Shown one piece after another: positions 1 to 8,817 of a DNA stretch of 64,000 nucleotides. Origin of the DNA: Pseudomonas sp. DTU_2021_1001937_2_SI_NGA_ILE_001. Lineage in GTDB: Bacteria > Pseudomonadota > Gammaproteobacteria > Pseudomonadales > Pseudomonadaceae. Position 1 is the stretch's first letter. Each line of letters starts with the position of its first letter. The position numbers were made by a program, and so were the translations under genes. The DNA is taken from assembly GCF_032463525.1 (NCBI RefSeq), contig NZ_CP135971.1, positions 248,001 to 312,000 of the forward strand, read 5' to 3'. The notes under the pieces were generated by a model. The model ran no database searches. It was given only the letters and a program-made list of their open reading frames with translations, and had not been told where the DNA came from.

Positions 1-2
1 TC

Positions 3-3000
3 GCCGACGGCTGGTCGATGGGCGTGCTGACCCGCGAACTGCTGGCCCTGTACTCGGCGCTGCGCCACGGCCAGGCCGACCCGCTGCCCGCGCTGGCGAT
101 CCAGTACGCTGACTTCGCCGCCTGGCAACAGGGCTGGCTGAGCGGCGAACGCCTAGAGCGCCAGAGCGCTTACTGGCGCCAGACCTTGCAGGGCGCGCCG
201 ACCTTGCTGAGCCTGCCCACCGACCGGCCACGGCCGGCGCAGCAGGACTTCGCCGGCGCCAGCCTGGCGCTGCGCCTGGACGCCGGGCTGACCGCCGGTC
301 TGCGGGCTTTGGCGCAACGCCAGGGGGTTACGCTGTACATGACGCTTATGGCCGCCTGGGCCGCCTTGCTGGCGCGCTTGTCCGGTCAGGCCGAGGTGGT
401 GGTCGGCAGCCCGATTGCCGGGCGCAATCGCGCCGAGCTGGAGCCGCTGATCGGCCTGTTCGTCAACACCCTGGCGATTCGTCTCGACCTGTCGGCGGCG
501 CCCACCGGCGAGGCCCTGCTGGCGCAGGTGCGTGAGCAGGTGCTGGCGGCGCAGGATCATCAGGACCTGCCGTTCGAGCAGGTGGTCGAGAGCGTGGCCC
601 CGGCGCGCAGCCTGGCGCATTCGCCGTTGTTCCAGACCACCCTCAACTGGCTGGCGGGCGAAACCACGCTGCCGGCCCTGGATGGCCTGGCGCTGTCGGT
701 GGTGGAGCAGAGCAGCCAGGTGGCCAAGTTCGACCTGTCGTTGAACCTGGGTGAATGCGGCGAGGTGCTGGTCGGCACCCTGGACTACGCCACGGCGCTG
801 TTCGATGAGGCCAGCGTGCGCCGTTATGGCCGGTATTTCGAGACCTTGCTGCAGGCGCTGGTCAGCGACGAGCTGGGCGTCATCGCAGCTGTGCCGCTGG
901 TGAGCGGGGATGAGCGTGACACCTTGCTGACGACCTTCAACGCCAGCGCCATCGCATTCGCGCCGGCGCAGACCCTGCACGGGCGGATCGAGGCCCAGGC
1001 GCTCGAACGTCCGAGTGCCATCGCCGCCCAAGTGGGCGATGTACGCCTCAGCTACGCCGAACTCAACGCCCGCGCCAACGGCCTGGCCCATCACCTGATC
1101 GAACGGGGCGTGCGCCCCGACACGCGGGTGGCGGTGCTCGCCCGCCGTGGCCTGGACACCCTGGTGGGGCTGCTGGCGGTGCTCAAGGCCGGTGCCGGCT
1201 ATGTGCCGGTTGACCCGGCGCACCCGGACGAACGCATCGCTTACCTATTGTGCGACAGCGCCCCGGTGGTGGTGCTCAGCCAGCAGGATCTGCTGGAGCG
1301 TGTACCGGCGCTGAGCGCCCCGTTGCTGCTGCTCGATCAGCCGAGCTGGAGCGCCCGCGAAGACAACCCGCAGGTGCCGGGCCTCAACGCCCGCCACCTG
1401 GCCTACGTGATCTACACCTCCGGTTCCACCGGCCAGCCCAAGGGGGTAATGGTCGAGCACCAGAGCCTCAACAACCTGGTGGACTGGCATTGCCAGGCCT
1501 TCGACCTGAGCGCGGGCAGCCACACCGCCAGCGTGGCGGGGTTCGGCTTCGACGCCATGGCCTGGGAAGTGTGGCCGGCGCTGTGTGCCGGGGCGACCCT
1601 GCACCTGCCACCGGCGCACATCGGCAACGAACAGCTGGATGCCTTGCTCGACTGGTGGCAGGCGCAACCGCTGCAGGTGGCTTTCCTGCCCACGCCGGTG
1701 GCCGAGTATGCGTTCAGCCGCGAGCTGAAGCATCCGACGCTGCGCACCCTGCTGATCGGCGGCGACCGCCTGCGGCAGTTCCCGCGTGACCCCGGCTTTG
1801 CGGTGGTGAACAACTACGGGCCGACCGAAACCACGGTGGTGGCCAGCTCCGGACGGCTGTGGCCGGAAGGCCGCCTGGACATCGGCAAACCTATCGCCAA
1901 CACCCGCCTGTACCTGCTCGACGAGCACCGGCAACTGGTGCCCCGTGGCGTGGCCGGTGAGTTGTACATCGGTGGCGAGGGCGTGGCACGCGGTTACCTG
2001 AACCGAGCCGACCTGACCGCCGAGCGCTTCTTGGATGATCCGTTCGTGGCCGAGCCGGGCGCGCGGATGTACCGCAGCGGCGACCTGGCGCGCTGGAACG
2101 CCGACGGCACCCTGGAGTACCTGGGGCGCAACGACGACCAGGTGAAGATCCGTGGCATGCGCATCGAGCTGGGCGAGATCGACAGCCAGCTGGCACAAGT
2201 GCCCGGCGTCGAAGAGGCGCTGGTGCTGGCCCGCGAAGACGTGCCCGGCCAGCCGCGCCTGGTGGCCTATTTCAGCGGGCCGCAGGCGTTGTCGGCCAGC
2301 GACCTGCGCAGCGCCTTGCTGGCGCGGCTGCCGGGCTACATGGTGCCGAGTGCCTTCGTGCACCTGGCCGCCTGGCCGTTGACCGCCAATGGCAAGGTCG
2401 ACCGCCGTGCGCTGCCGGCACCGGACCGCGAAGCCTTGCCGGAGCGGGCCTTCGAAGCGCCGCAGGGCGAGCTGGAAAGCACCCTGGCGGCGATCTGGTG
2501 CGAGCTGCTGCAGGTCGAGCGGGTGGGGCGGCATGACCATTTCTTCGAACTAGGCGGCCACTCGATGCTGGCAGTGACCCTCATCGCTCGTCTGCGCGCC
2601 CTGGGTCTGCAAGCCAATGTGCGGGTGCTGTTCGCTCAGCCAACCCTGGCGGCGCTGGCGGCCAGCATCGATGCCGACGCCGTGCACGCCGAGCTGCCGG
2701 AAAACCGCATCCCTGCCGGTTGCCAGCGCATCACCCCCGAGATGCTGACCCTGGTGAAGCTGGAGCAGCCGGCCATCGAGCGCATCGTCGCGGCGGTGCC
2801 CGGCGGCGCCGCCAACGTGCAGGACATCTACCCGTTGGGGCCATTGCAGGCCGGCATTTTCTACCACTACCTGTCGCGCCCGGACGACGATCCGTATCGC
2901 CTGCAGGCGCGCTTCGCCTTCGCTGACCGCTCGCGCCTGCAAGCCTTCTGCCAGGCGCTGCGCCAGGTCGTCGCGCGCCACGACGCGTTGCGCACCGCGC

Positions 3001-6000
3001 TGTTCTGGGACGGGCTGGAGGCCCCGGTGCAGGTGGTCTGGCGGCATGCCGAACTGATGCTGCACGAGGTGCCCCTGGCCAGGCTCGACGACCTCGCGCC
3101 ACTGGCCCTGGAGCGCGCGCCGTTGCTGGGCCTGGCCTACGCGCAGGACCCGCACGACCAGCGAGTCCTGGCGGTGCTGTCGTTCCATCACCTGATCATG
3201 GACCACCTCGGTCTGGAACTGCTGGGCCAGGAATTGCAGGCGCTGCTGCTCGATCAGGGGGCTGCGCTGCGTGAGCCGGTGCCGTATCGCAACTACATCG
3301 CCCAGACCCTTGCCGGGCCGGGGCAGGCCGCCCACGAAGCGTTCTTCCGTGAGCAACTGGGCGACATCGACGAGCCGACCCTGCCGTACGGGCCGACCGC
3401 GCTGCACAGCAGCCGGGCGCCGGGCGAGTCCCGTCAGCGCCTGGATACCGCGCTGTGTACACGCATCCGCGAGCAGGTACGGGCGATGGGGGTGAGCCCG
3501 GCGAGCCTGCTGCACCTGGCCTGGGCGCAGGTGCTGGGGCAGTTGTCCGGGCGTGACCGGGTGGTGTTCGGCACCGTGTTGCTGGGCCGCCTGCAAGGGG
3601 GCGAGGGCGTGGAGCGCACCCTGGGGGTGTTCATCAACACCCTGCCGTTGCGTATCGACCTGGCCGGGCAGTCGGTGCAGCAAGCCCTGTTGCAGACCCA
3701 TCGGCGCCTCATCGGCCTGCTGGCCCACGAGCATGCGCCGCTGGCCCTGGCTCAGCGCGCCAGTGCCTTGCCGGCGGGTGCGCCGCTGTTCAGCGCCTTG
3801 CTCAACTACCGGCATAGCCGCCGCCAGGAGGGCACCGGCGAAGCCTGGCAGGGCATCGAGCTGCTGCAGGCCAGCGAGCGCAGCAGTTACCCGCTGACCC
3901 TCAGCGTCGATGATCTGGGCGAGGCGTTCGAAGTGACCGCCCTGACGGCCAAGGGCATCGACGCGCAGCGCGTGTGCGGTTACCTGGTGTGTGCCGTGCA
4001 GCAGCTGCTGCAGGCCCTGGAGCAGGCGCCAGCGACGGCGCTGCAGGACTGCAGCGTCTTGCCGCCCGCCGAGCGCCAGGAACTGCTGGAAGACTTCAAT
4101 GCGCCGCGCGCCATGCCGGGCAACCCTTGGCCGGTGCATCAGCACATCGAACGTCGGGCGTTCGAATCCCCTGGCGCCATCGCCGCCCAGGTGGGTGATG
4201 CACGACTCAGCTACGCCGAACTCAACGCCCGCGCCAATGGCCTGGCCCATCATTTGATCGAACGGGGCGTGCGCCCCGACACGCGAGTGGCGGTGCTCGC
4301 CCGCCGTGGCCTGGACACCCTGGTGGGGCTGCTGGCGGTGCTCAAGGCCGGTGCCGGCTATGTGCCGGTGGACCCGGCACACCCGGACGAGCGCATCGCT
4401 TACCTATTGAGCGACAGCGAACCGGTGGTGGTGCTCAGCCAGCAGGACCTGCTCGAACGCGTGCCAAACCTGAGTGTTCCGCTGGTGCTGCTCGATCAGC
4501 CGAACTGGAGCGCCCGCGAAGACAACCCGCAGGTGCTGGGCCTGAATGCGCGCCACCTGGCCTACGTGATCTACACCTCCGGTTCCACCGGCCAGCCCAA
4601 GGGCGTGATGGTCGAGCACCAGAGCCTCAACAACCTGGTGGACTGGCATTGCCAGGCCTTCGCGCTGAGCGCGGGCAGCCACACCGCCAGCGTGGCCGGT
4701 TTCGGCTTCGACGCCATGGCCTGGGAAGTGTGGCCGGCGCTGTGCGCCGGGGCGACCCTGCACCTGCCACCGGCGCACATTGGCAATGAACAGCTGGACG
4801 CCTTGCTCGACTGGTGGCAGGCGCAACCGCTGCAGGTGGCCTTCCTGCCCACGCCGGTGGCCGAGTACGCCTTCAGCCGCGAGCTGAAGCATCCGACGCT
4901 GCGCACCCTGCTGATCGGCGGCGACCGCCTGCGGCAGTTCCCGCGTGACCCCGGCTTTGCGGTGGTGAACAACTACGGGCCGACCGAAACCACGGTGGTG
5001 GCCAGCTCCGGGGCGATGCAGCCCGGTGGCGTGCTGCACATCGGCAAGCCGGTCTCGCATGCCCGCCTGTATGTGCTCGATGCCCGCCAGCAACCGGTGC
5101 CGGTCGGCGTGCCCGGCGAGTTGTACATCGGTGGCGAGGGCGTGGCACGCGGTTACCTGAACCGAGCCGACCTGACCGCCGAGCGCTTCTTGGATGACCC
5201 GTTCGTGGCCGAGCCGGGGGCGCGGATGTACCGCAGCGGCGACCTGGTGCGCTGGCTGGATGACGGCACGCTGGATTACCTGGGGCGCAACGACGATCAG
5301 GTGAAGATTCGCGGTGTGCGTATCGAACTGGGCGAGATCGAGCAGCACCTGGTGCAGTGCCCCGGCATCGGCGAGGCGGTGCTGGTCACCCGGCAACTGG
5401 ACGACGCGTCCGTGCGCCTGGTCGCCTACTTCACCCGTCGCGATCCGGCGCTGGACGGCCCGGCGATTCGCAGCCACTTGCTGGAGCGCCTGCCGGAGTA
5501 CATGGTGCCGGCGTTCTACGTGGGCCTGGACGCCTTGCCGCTGACCGCCAACGGCAAGGTCGACCGCCGTGCGCTGCCTGAGCTGGCCGCGCACGAGGCG
5601 GACGGTGCCGCCGCCGAGCCACCACGCACGGCGCTGGAGCAGCGCCTGGCCGAGCTCTGGATGCAGGTCCTGCAGGTGGGCGCGGTAGGGCGCCGCGACA
5701 ACTTCTTCGAACTGGGGGGGCACTCGCTGTCGGCCATCCGGCTGGTCAGCCTGATGCAGGACGAGGGGCTGCCGGTGACCCTGGCCGAGCTGTTCCAGCG
5801 GCCGGACATCGCTGCCCTGGCCGAATGGCTGGAACAGCGTCCAGCGACGGCGTTGCAGCCTGTGATCGAAGTGCGCAAAGGCGGCGACGAGCCGGCGCTG
5901 TTCCTGTTCCACGACTTCACCGGCCTGGACGCCTACTTTCCAGTGCTGGGCCAGCACCTGCCCGGTGATTTCCCGATCTACGGCCTGCCGGGCATTGCCC

Positions 6001-7580
6001 TCGGCGAGCCGCAGCTGCGCACCATGGAGTGCCTGGCCGCACGGATGATCGGGCACCTGCGCAGCGTGCAGCCGCACGGGCCTTATCGACTGGCCGGCTG
6101 GTCATTCGGCGGGGTGCTGGCCTACGAGGTCGCCACGCAGTTGTCGGGCATGGACGAGACGGTGAGCTTCGTCGGCCTGATCGACAGCTACACGCCGCGC
6201 CTTACCGACCAAGGCAAGGCGCGCTGGCAGGGGCCCGATGCCCTGCAGCGGCACCTGCTCGCGCATTGCCAGAGCCATTGGCAGGCCCAGGGTGAGGCGG
6301 GGCATGCCGCCGTGCAGCAGTTGGCGAGCTGGCAGGCCCGGGCGATCCTGCCGGGCTTCGACGAGCTGCTGCAGGCGTGTCGCGACGCCGGGTGGCTCTA
6401 CGAGGAACTGGCCCAGGCCAGCGACCGCACCCTGCGCCACTACCTGGAGCGCGAAGTCGCCCACGGCCATGCCCTGGCCCATTACCAGCTGCAACCGCTG
6501 GGCCTGCCCGTGCACCTGTTCTGCGCCGAGGAGCGCGGCCAGGCCCCGGCGCAGGCGAGTGCCGACAACGGCTGGGAAACGGTGCTGCCGGCGCCGTACC
6601 TGCGGCGCCTGAGCGTGCCGGGGGACCACATGAGCCTGATGCGTGCGCCCCAGGTCGAAGTGCTGGGCCAGGTATTGGGCAAGGCACTGCGCAACGTGCC
6701 GCCCGAGCCACCGGCGCCAGCGGCGCACGCCGCGCTGCTGGCGATCCAGAGCGGCCAGGCCGAGCGGACGCCGTTGTTCTGTGTGCCGGGCGCCGGCGAC
6801 AGCGTGACCAGCTTCATCGGCCTGGCCGAGGCGCTGGGCAGCGCCTGGCCGATCTATGGCCTGCAGCATCGCGGCCTGGACGGGCGCAGCCTGCCGCACA
6901 GCCGCGTGGAGGCGGCGGCGCGCAGTTTCCTGGCGGTGCTGGAAGCGCAGTATCCGCAGGGGCCGCTGCACCTGGTCGGGCATTCGTTCGGCGGCTGGGT
7001 GGCGCATGCCATGGCGGCGATGCTCGAAGCCAAGGGCCGCGAGGTGTGCTCACTGACCCTGATCGACAGCGAGGCGCCCAATGGCGAGGCGCTGTGTGGC
7101 AAGGCCTACACCGGCACGGCGGTGCTAGAGCGGCTGGTCGAGGCGCTCGAACTGTCCGGTGGGCGATCCCTAGGCCTCGACGCGCAGGCCTTCGCCGGTC
7201 AGGACGACAGCACGCAGATGCGCCTGCTGGAAGAGGCCATGGTCCGCGGCGGTCTGTTGCCGCCACGGCTGGCGGCCCAGGCGCTGCAAGGCATCGTGCG
7301 GACCTTCGGCAGCGCCCTGCGCAGCGAATATCGACCGCAGCCTGGGACCTACAGCGGGCCGGCGCATCTGGTGCTGGTGGCCGACGCCGGTCTCGACGAG
7401 CTGGAGAACCGTCTGGCGCAGGCGAGCATGGCGGCGGCCTGGAGGCAGGTGTTGCCGGGGCTGAAGCTGTGGCATGGCCCGGGTGACCATTTCAGCATCC
7501 TCAAGGCGCCGGACGTCTACAGCCTGGCGGCCTGGTGGTACGAGGCGCAGGCCAGCGGCGTCGAGGAGACCCTGTCATGA
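3..7580 (+). CDS. Lipopeptide non-ribosomal peptide synthetase, 3' part (C-A-T-C-A-T-TE-TE)
   Basis: The gene is cut by the window start; the frame is open from base 3 and the first residues (ADGWS) are the end of a C-domain HHxxxDG motif. Numbered from the Met at base 18, the order is partial C (to about 290), A1 (about 325-830), T1 (FELGGHS, Ser849), C2 (about 880-1340, HHLIMDH at 1057-1063), A2 (about 1380-1885), T2 (Ser1903), TE1 (GWSFGG, Ser2029) and TE2 (GHSFGG, Ser2323). Both TEs keep the downstream LID and GDH elements. Both A domains give the same specificity residues, D-A-W-F-L-G-N-V-V-K, a known leucine code, so the last two residues are predicted to be Leu-Leu. C2 begins like a dual condensation/epimerisation domain (GGAANVQDIYPL), but its N-terminal HHLxxxxGD motif is degenerate (HYLSRPDDD), so epimerisation is doubtful. 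Tandem TEs and the following macAB are typical of Pseudomonas lipopeptides. The exact product cannot be named from this fragment. Confidence 0.95.
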   Translation, partial: ADGWSMGVLTRELLALYSALRHGQADPLPALAIQYADFAAWQQGWLSGERLERQSAYWRQTLQGAPTLLSLPTDRPRPAQQDFAGASLALRLDAGLTAGLRALAQRQGVTLYMTLMAAWAALLARLSGQAEVVVGSPIAGRNRAELEPLIGLFVNTLAIRLDLSAAPTGEALLAQVREQVLAAQDHQDLPFEQVVESVAPARSLAHSPLFQTTLNWLAGETTLPALDGLALSVVEQSSQVAKFDLSLNLGECGEVLVGTLDYATALFDEASVRRYGRYFETLLQALVSDELGVIAAVPLVSGDERDTLLTTFNASAIAFAPAQTLHGRIEAQALERPSAIAAQVGDVRLSYAELNARANGLAHHLIERGVRPDTRVAVLARRGLDTLVGLLAVLKAGAGYVPVDPAHPDERIAYLLCDSAPVVVLSQQDLLERVPALSAPLLLLDQPSWSAREDNPQVPGLNARHLAYVIYTSGSTGQPKGVMVEHQSLNNLVDWHCQAFDLSAGSHTASVAGFGFDAMAWEVWPALCAGATLHLPPAHIGNEQLDALLDWWQAQPLQVAFLPTPVAEYAFSRELKHPTLRTLLIGGDRLRQFPRDPGFAVVNNYGPTETTVVASSGRLWPEGRLDIGKPIANTRLYLLDEHRQLVPRGVAGELYIGGEGVARGYLNRADLTAERFLDDPFVAEPGARMYRSGDLARWNADGTLEYLGRNDDQVKIRGMRIELGEIDSQLAQVPGVEEALVLAREDVPGQPRLVAYFSGPQALSASDLRSALLARLPGYMVPSAFVHLAAWPLTANGKVDRRALPAPDREALPERAFEAPQGELESTLAAIWCELLQVERVGRHDHFFELGGHSMLAVTLIARLRALGLQANVRVLFAQPTLAALAASIDADAVHAELPENRIPAGCQRITPEMLTLVKLEQPAIERIVAAVPGGAANVQDIYPLGPLQAGIFYHYLSRPDDDPYRLQARFAFADRSRLQAFCQALRQVVARHDALRTALFWDGLEAPVQVVWRHAELMLHEVPLARLDDLAPLALERAPLLGLAYAQDPHDQRVLAVLSFHHLIMDHLGLELLGQELQALLLDQGAALREPVPYRNYIAQTLAGPGQAAHEAFFREQLGDIDEPTLPYGPTALHSSRAPGESRQRLDTALCTRIREQVRAMGVSPASLLHLAWAQVLGQLSGRDRVVFGTVLLGRLQGGEGVERTLGVFINTLPLRIDLAGQSVQQALLQTHRRLIGLLAHEHAPLALAQRASALPAGAPLFSALLNYRHSRRQEGTGEAWQGIELLQASERSSYPLTLSVDDLGEAFEVTALTAKGIDAQRVCGYLVCAVQQLLQALEQAPATALQDCSVLPPAERQELLEDFNAPRAMPGNPWPVHQHIERRAFESPGAIAAQVGDARLSYAELNARANGLAHHLIERGVRPDTRVAVLARRGLDTLVGLLAVLKAGAGYVPVDPAHPDERIAYLLSDSEPVVVLSQQDLLERVPNLSVPLVLLDQPNWSAREDNPQVLGLNARHLAYVIYTSGSTGQPKGVMVEHQSLNNLVDWHCQAFALSAGSHTASVAGFGFDAMAWEVWPALCAGATLHLPPAHIGNEQLDALLDWWQAQPLQVAFLPTPVAEYAFSRELKHPTLRTLLIGGDRLRQFPRDPGFAVVNNYGPTETTVVASSGAMQPGGVLHIGKPVSHARLYVLDARQQPVPVGVPGELYIGGEGVARGYLNRADLTAERFLDDPFVAEPGARMYRSGDLVRWLDDGTLDYLGRNDDQVKIRGVRIELGEIEQHLVQCPGIGEAVLVTRQLDDASVRLVAYFTRRDPALDGPAIRSHLLERLPEYMVPAFYVGLDALPLTANGKVDRRALPELAAHEADGAAAEPPRTALEQRLAELWMQVLQVGAVGRRDNFFELGGHSLSAIRLVSLMQDEGLPVTLAELFQRPDIAALAEWLEQRPATALQPVIEVRKGGDEPALFLFHDFTGLDAYFPVLGQHLPGDFPIYGLPGIALGEPQLRTMECLAARMIGHLRSVQPHGPYRLAGWSFGGVLAYEVATQLSGMDETVSFVGLIDSYTPRLTDQGKARWQGPDALQRHLLAHCQSHWQAQGEAGHAAVQQLASWQARAILPGFDELLQACRDAGWLYEELAQASDRTLRHYLEREVAHGHALAHYQLQPLGLPVHLFCAEERGQAPAQASADNGWETVLPAPYLRRLSVPGDHMSLMRAPQVEVLGQVLGKALRNVPPEPPAPAAHAALLAIQSGQAERTPLFCVPGAGDSVTSFIGLAEALGSAWPIYGLQHRGLDGRSLPHSRVEAAARSFLAVLEAQYPQGPLHLVGHSFGGWVAHAMAAMLEAKGREVCSLTLIDSEAPNGEALCGKAYTGTAVLERLVEALELSGGRSLGLDAQAFAGQDDSTQMRLLEEAMVRGGLLPPRLAAQALQGIVRTFGSALRSEYRPQPGTYSGPAHLVLVADAGLDELENRLAQASMAAAWRQVLPGLKLWHGPGDHFSILKAPDVYSLAAWWYEAQASGVEETLS
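1030..2190 (+). repeat. Near-identical A-domain repeat, copy 1 (copy 2 at about 4189-5349)
   Basis: The A1 coding sequence recurs at an offset of 3159 bp as A2. Long stretches are almost identical at nucleotide level, including silent positions, for example 1404-1845 against 4563-5004. Similarity drops just after the GPTETTVVASSG motif (about 1855-1935) and rises again from the LYIGGEG motif (about 1961-2096 against 5120-5255). This alternating pattern points to recent gene conversion or segmental duplication between modules. Confidence 0.85.
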
Positions 7581-7666
7581 GCGGCTGACACCAGGCTGGA
7601 GCGTTATCGAGAAACTGACGCCCCCTTACCGAGCCGGGCGGCGTCGTCACAGGGCTGTGAAACACC

Positions 7667-8815
7667 ATGAGCAAAACGAAAATGCGCCGTATCGGCTGGG
7701 CAGGGGCCCTGGTGGTCGCGGTGGCGGTGGCGCTGTACGCCATCAGTGCACCCGCCAAGCCACCGACCTACATCAGCACCGAAGTGCAGCGCGGCGACAT
7801 CGAAGACGCGGTATTGGCCACCGGGACGCTGGAGGGGATCCGGCAGGTCGATGTGGGGGCCCAGGTGTCCGGGCAGTTGATGTCGCTCAAGGTGAAACTG
7901 GGCGACAAGGTGAAGAAGGGCCAGTGGCTGGCGCAGATCGACCCACTGGTGCTGCGCAACACCCTGCGCCAGGCCGAGGTCGACGAAGAACAGCTGCAGG
8001 CCGAGCGACGTTCGACCCTGGCGCAGATGAAACAGGCCCGGCGCCTGTATGAGCGCTATCGGCAACTGCATGCCGACCAGGCGGTGTCGAGCCAGGACTT
8101 CGAAAAGGCCGAGTCCGACTACGAGGTGCTCCAGGCCAGCCTGGGATCGCTGGACGCGAAGATCAAGAGTGCCCAGGTGCAGATCGACACGGCCAAGGTG
8201 AACCTCGGTTATGCGCGCATCGTCGCGCCCATCGACGGTGACGTGGTGGGCATCGTGACCCAGGAAGGCCAGACGGTCATCGCCCAGCAGATGGTGCCGG
8301 TGCTGCTCAAGCTGGCCAACCTCGACACCATGACCATCAAGGCCCAGGTCTCGGAAGCCGATGTGATTCATATCAGCCAGGGCCAGCCGGTGTACTTCAC
8401 CATCCTCGGCGAAGACAAGCGCTACTACGCCACCCTGCGCGGCACCGAGCCGGCGCCCCAGGACTACCTGGAAACCGAAGACAGCACCTCGGCGCGGCAG
8501 AATGCGGCGGTGTTCTACAACGCGCTGTTCGACGTGCCCAACCCCGACCAGCGGCTGCGTATCGGCATGACCGCCCAGGTGCGCATCGTGCTCGACACCT
8601 CCAGCGACGTGCTCAACGTGCCGGTCGCGGCGCTCGGTGCGCGCAACGGCGACGGCACGCACAACGTGCGCGTGCTGGATGCGCAAGGCTTCGCGCAGAC
8701 ACGCCAGGTGAGCGTCGGCATCAACAACAAGGTTCAGGTGGAGATCCGCGACGGGCTCAAGGCAGGCGAGCGCGTGGTGATCGCTGACCCGCAAGCGATG
8801 GCGGCGGGGAGCTGA
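7667..8815 (+). CDS. macA: MacA-like periplasmic adaptor subunit of a lipopeptide efflux pump
   Basis: A 382-residue HlyD/MacA-family membrane-fusion protein. It has one N-terminal membrane anchor (about residues 8-27), a lipoyl/barrel-sandwich half (VSGQLMSLKVKLGDKVKKGQWLA), a long alpha-hairpin (about 95-165) and a C-terminal beta-barrel region. It should link the inner-membrane ABC protein encoded next to an outer-membrane channel of the TolC type. It starts 86 bp after the NRPS and ends 2 bp before macB, so one transcript is likely. In lipopeptide-producing pseudomonads this pair exports the peptide; that role here is inferred from position. A second in-frame ATG lies at 7682. Confidence 0.93.
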   Translation: MSKTKMRRIGWAGALVVAVAVALYAISAPAKPPTYISTEVQRGDIEDAVLATGTLEGIRQVDVGAQVSGQLMSLKVKLGDKVKKGQWLAQIDPLVLRNTLRQAEVDEEQLQAERRSTLAQMKQARRLYERYRQLHADQAVSSQDFEKAESDYEVLQASLGSLDAKIKSAQVQIDTAKVNLGYARIVAPIDGDVVGIVTQEGQTVIAQQMVPVLLKLANLDTMTIKAQVSEADVIHISQGQPVYFTILGEDKRYYATLRGTEPAPQDYLETEDSTSARQNAAVFYNALFDVPNPDQRLRIGMTAQVRIVLDTSSDVLNVPVAALGARNGDGTHNVRVLDAQGFAQTRQVSVGINNKVQVEIRDGLKAGERVVIADPQAMAAGS

Positions 8816-8817
8816 GC

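Noticed and set aside
2550..6077. Long open frames on the minus strand inside the NRPS gene (2550-4382 and 4404-6077)
   Set aside because: They mirror the high-GC third-codon pattern of the NRPS, have no domain content, and repeat along with the duplicated A domains.
3..7580. Naming the NRPS product as entolysin, putisolvin or xantholysin
   Set aside because: The predicted Leu-Leu end does not fit those peptides as I know them, and the upstream modules are outside the window.
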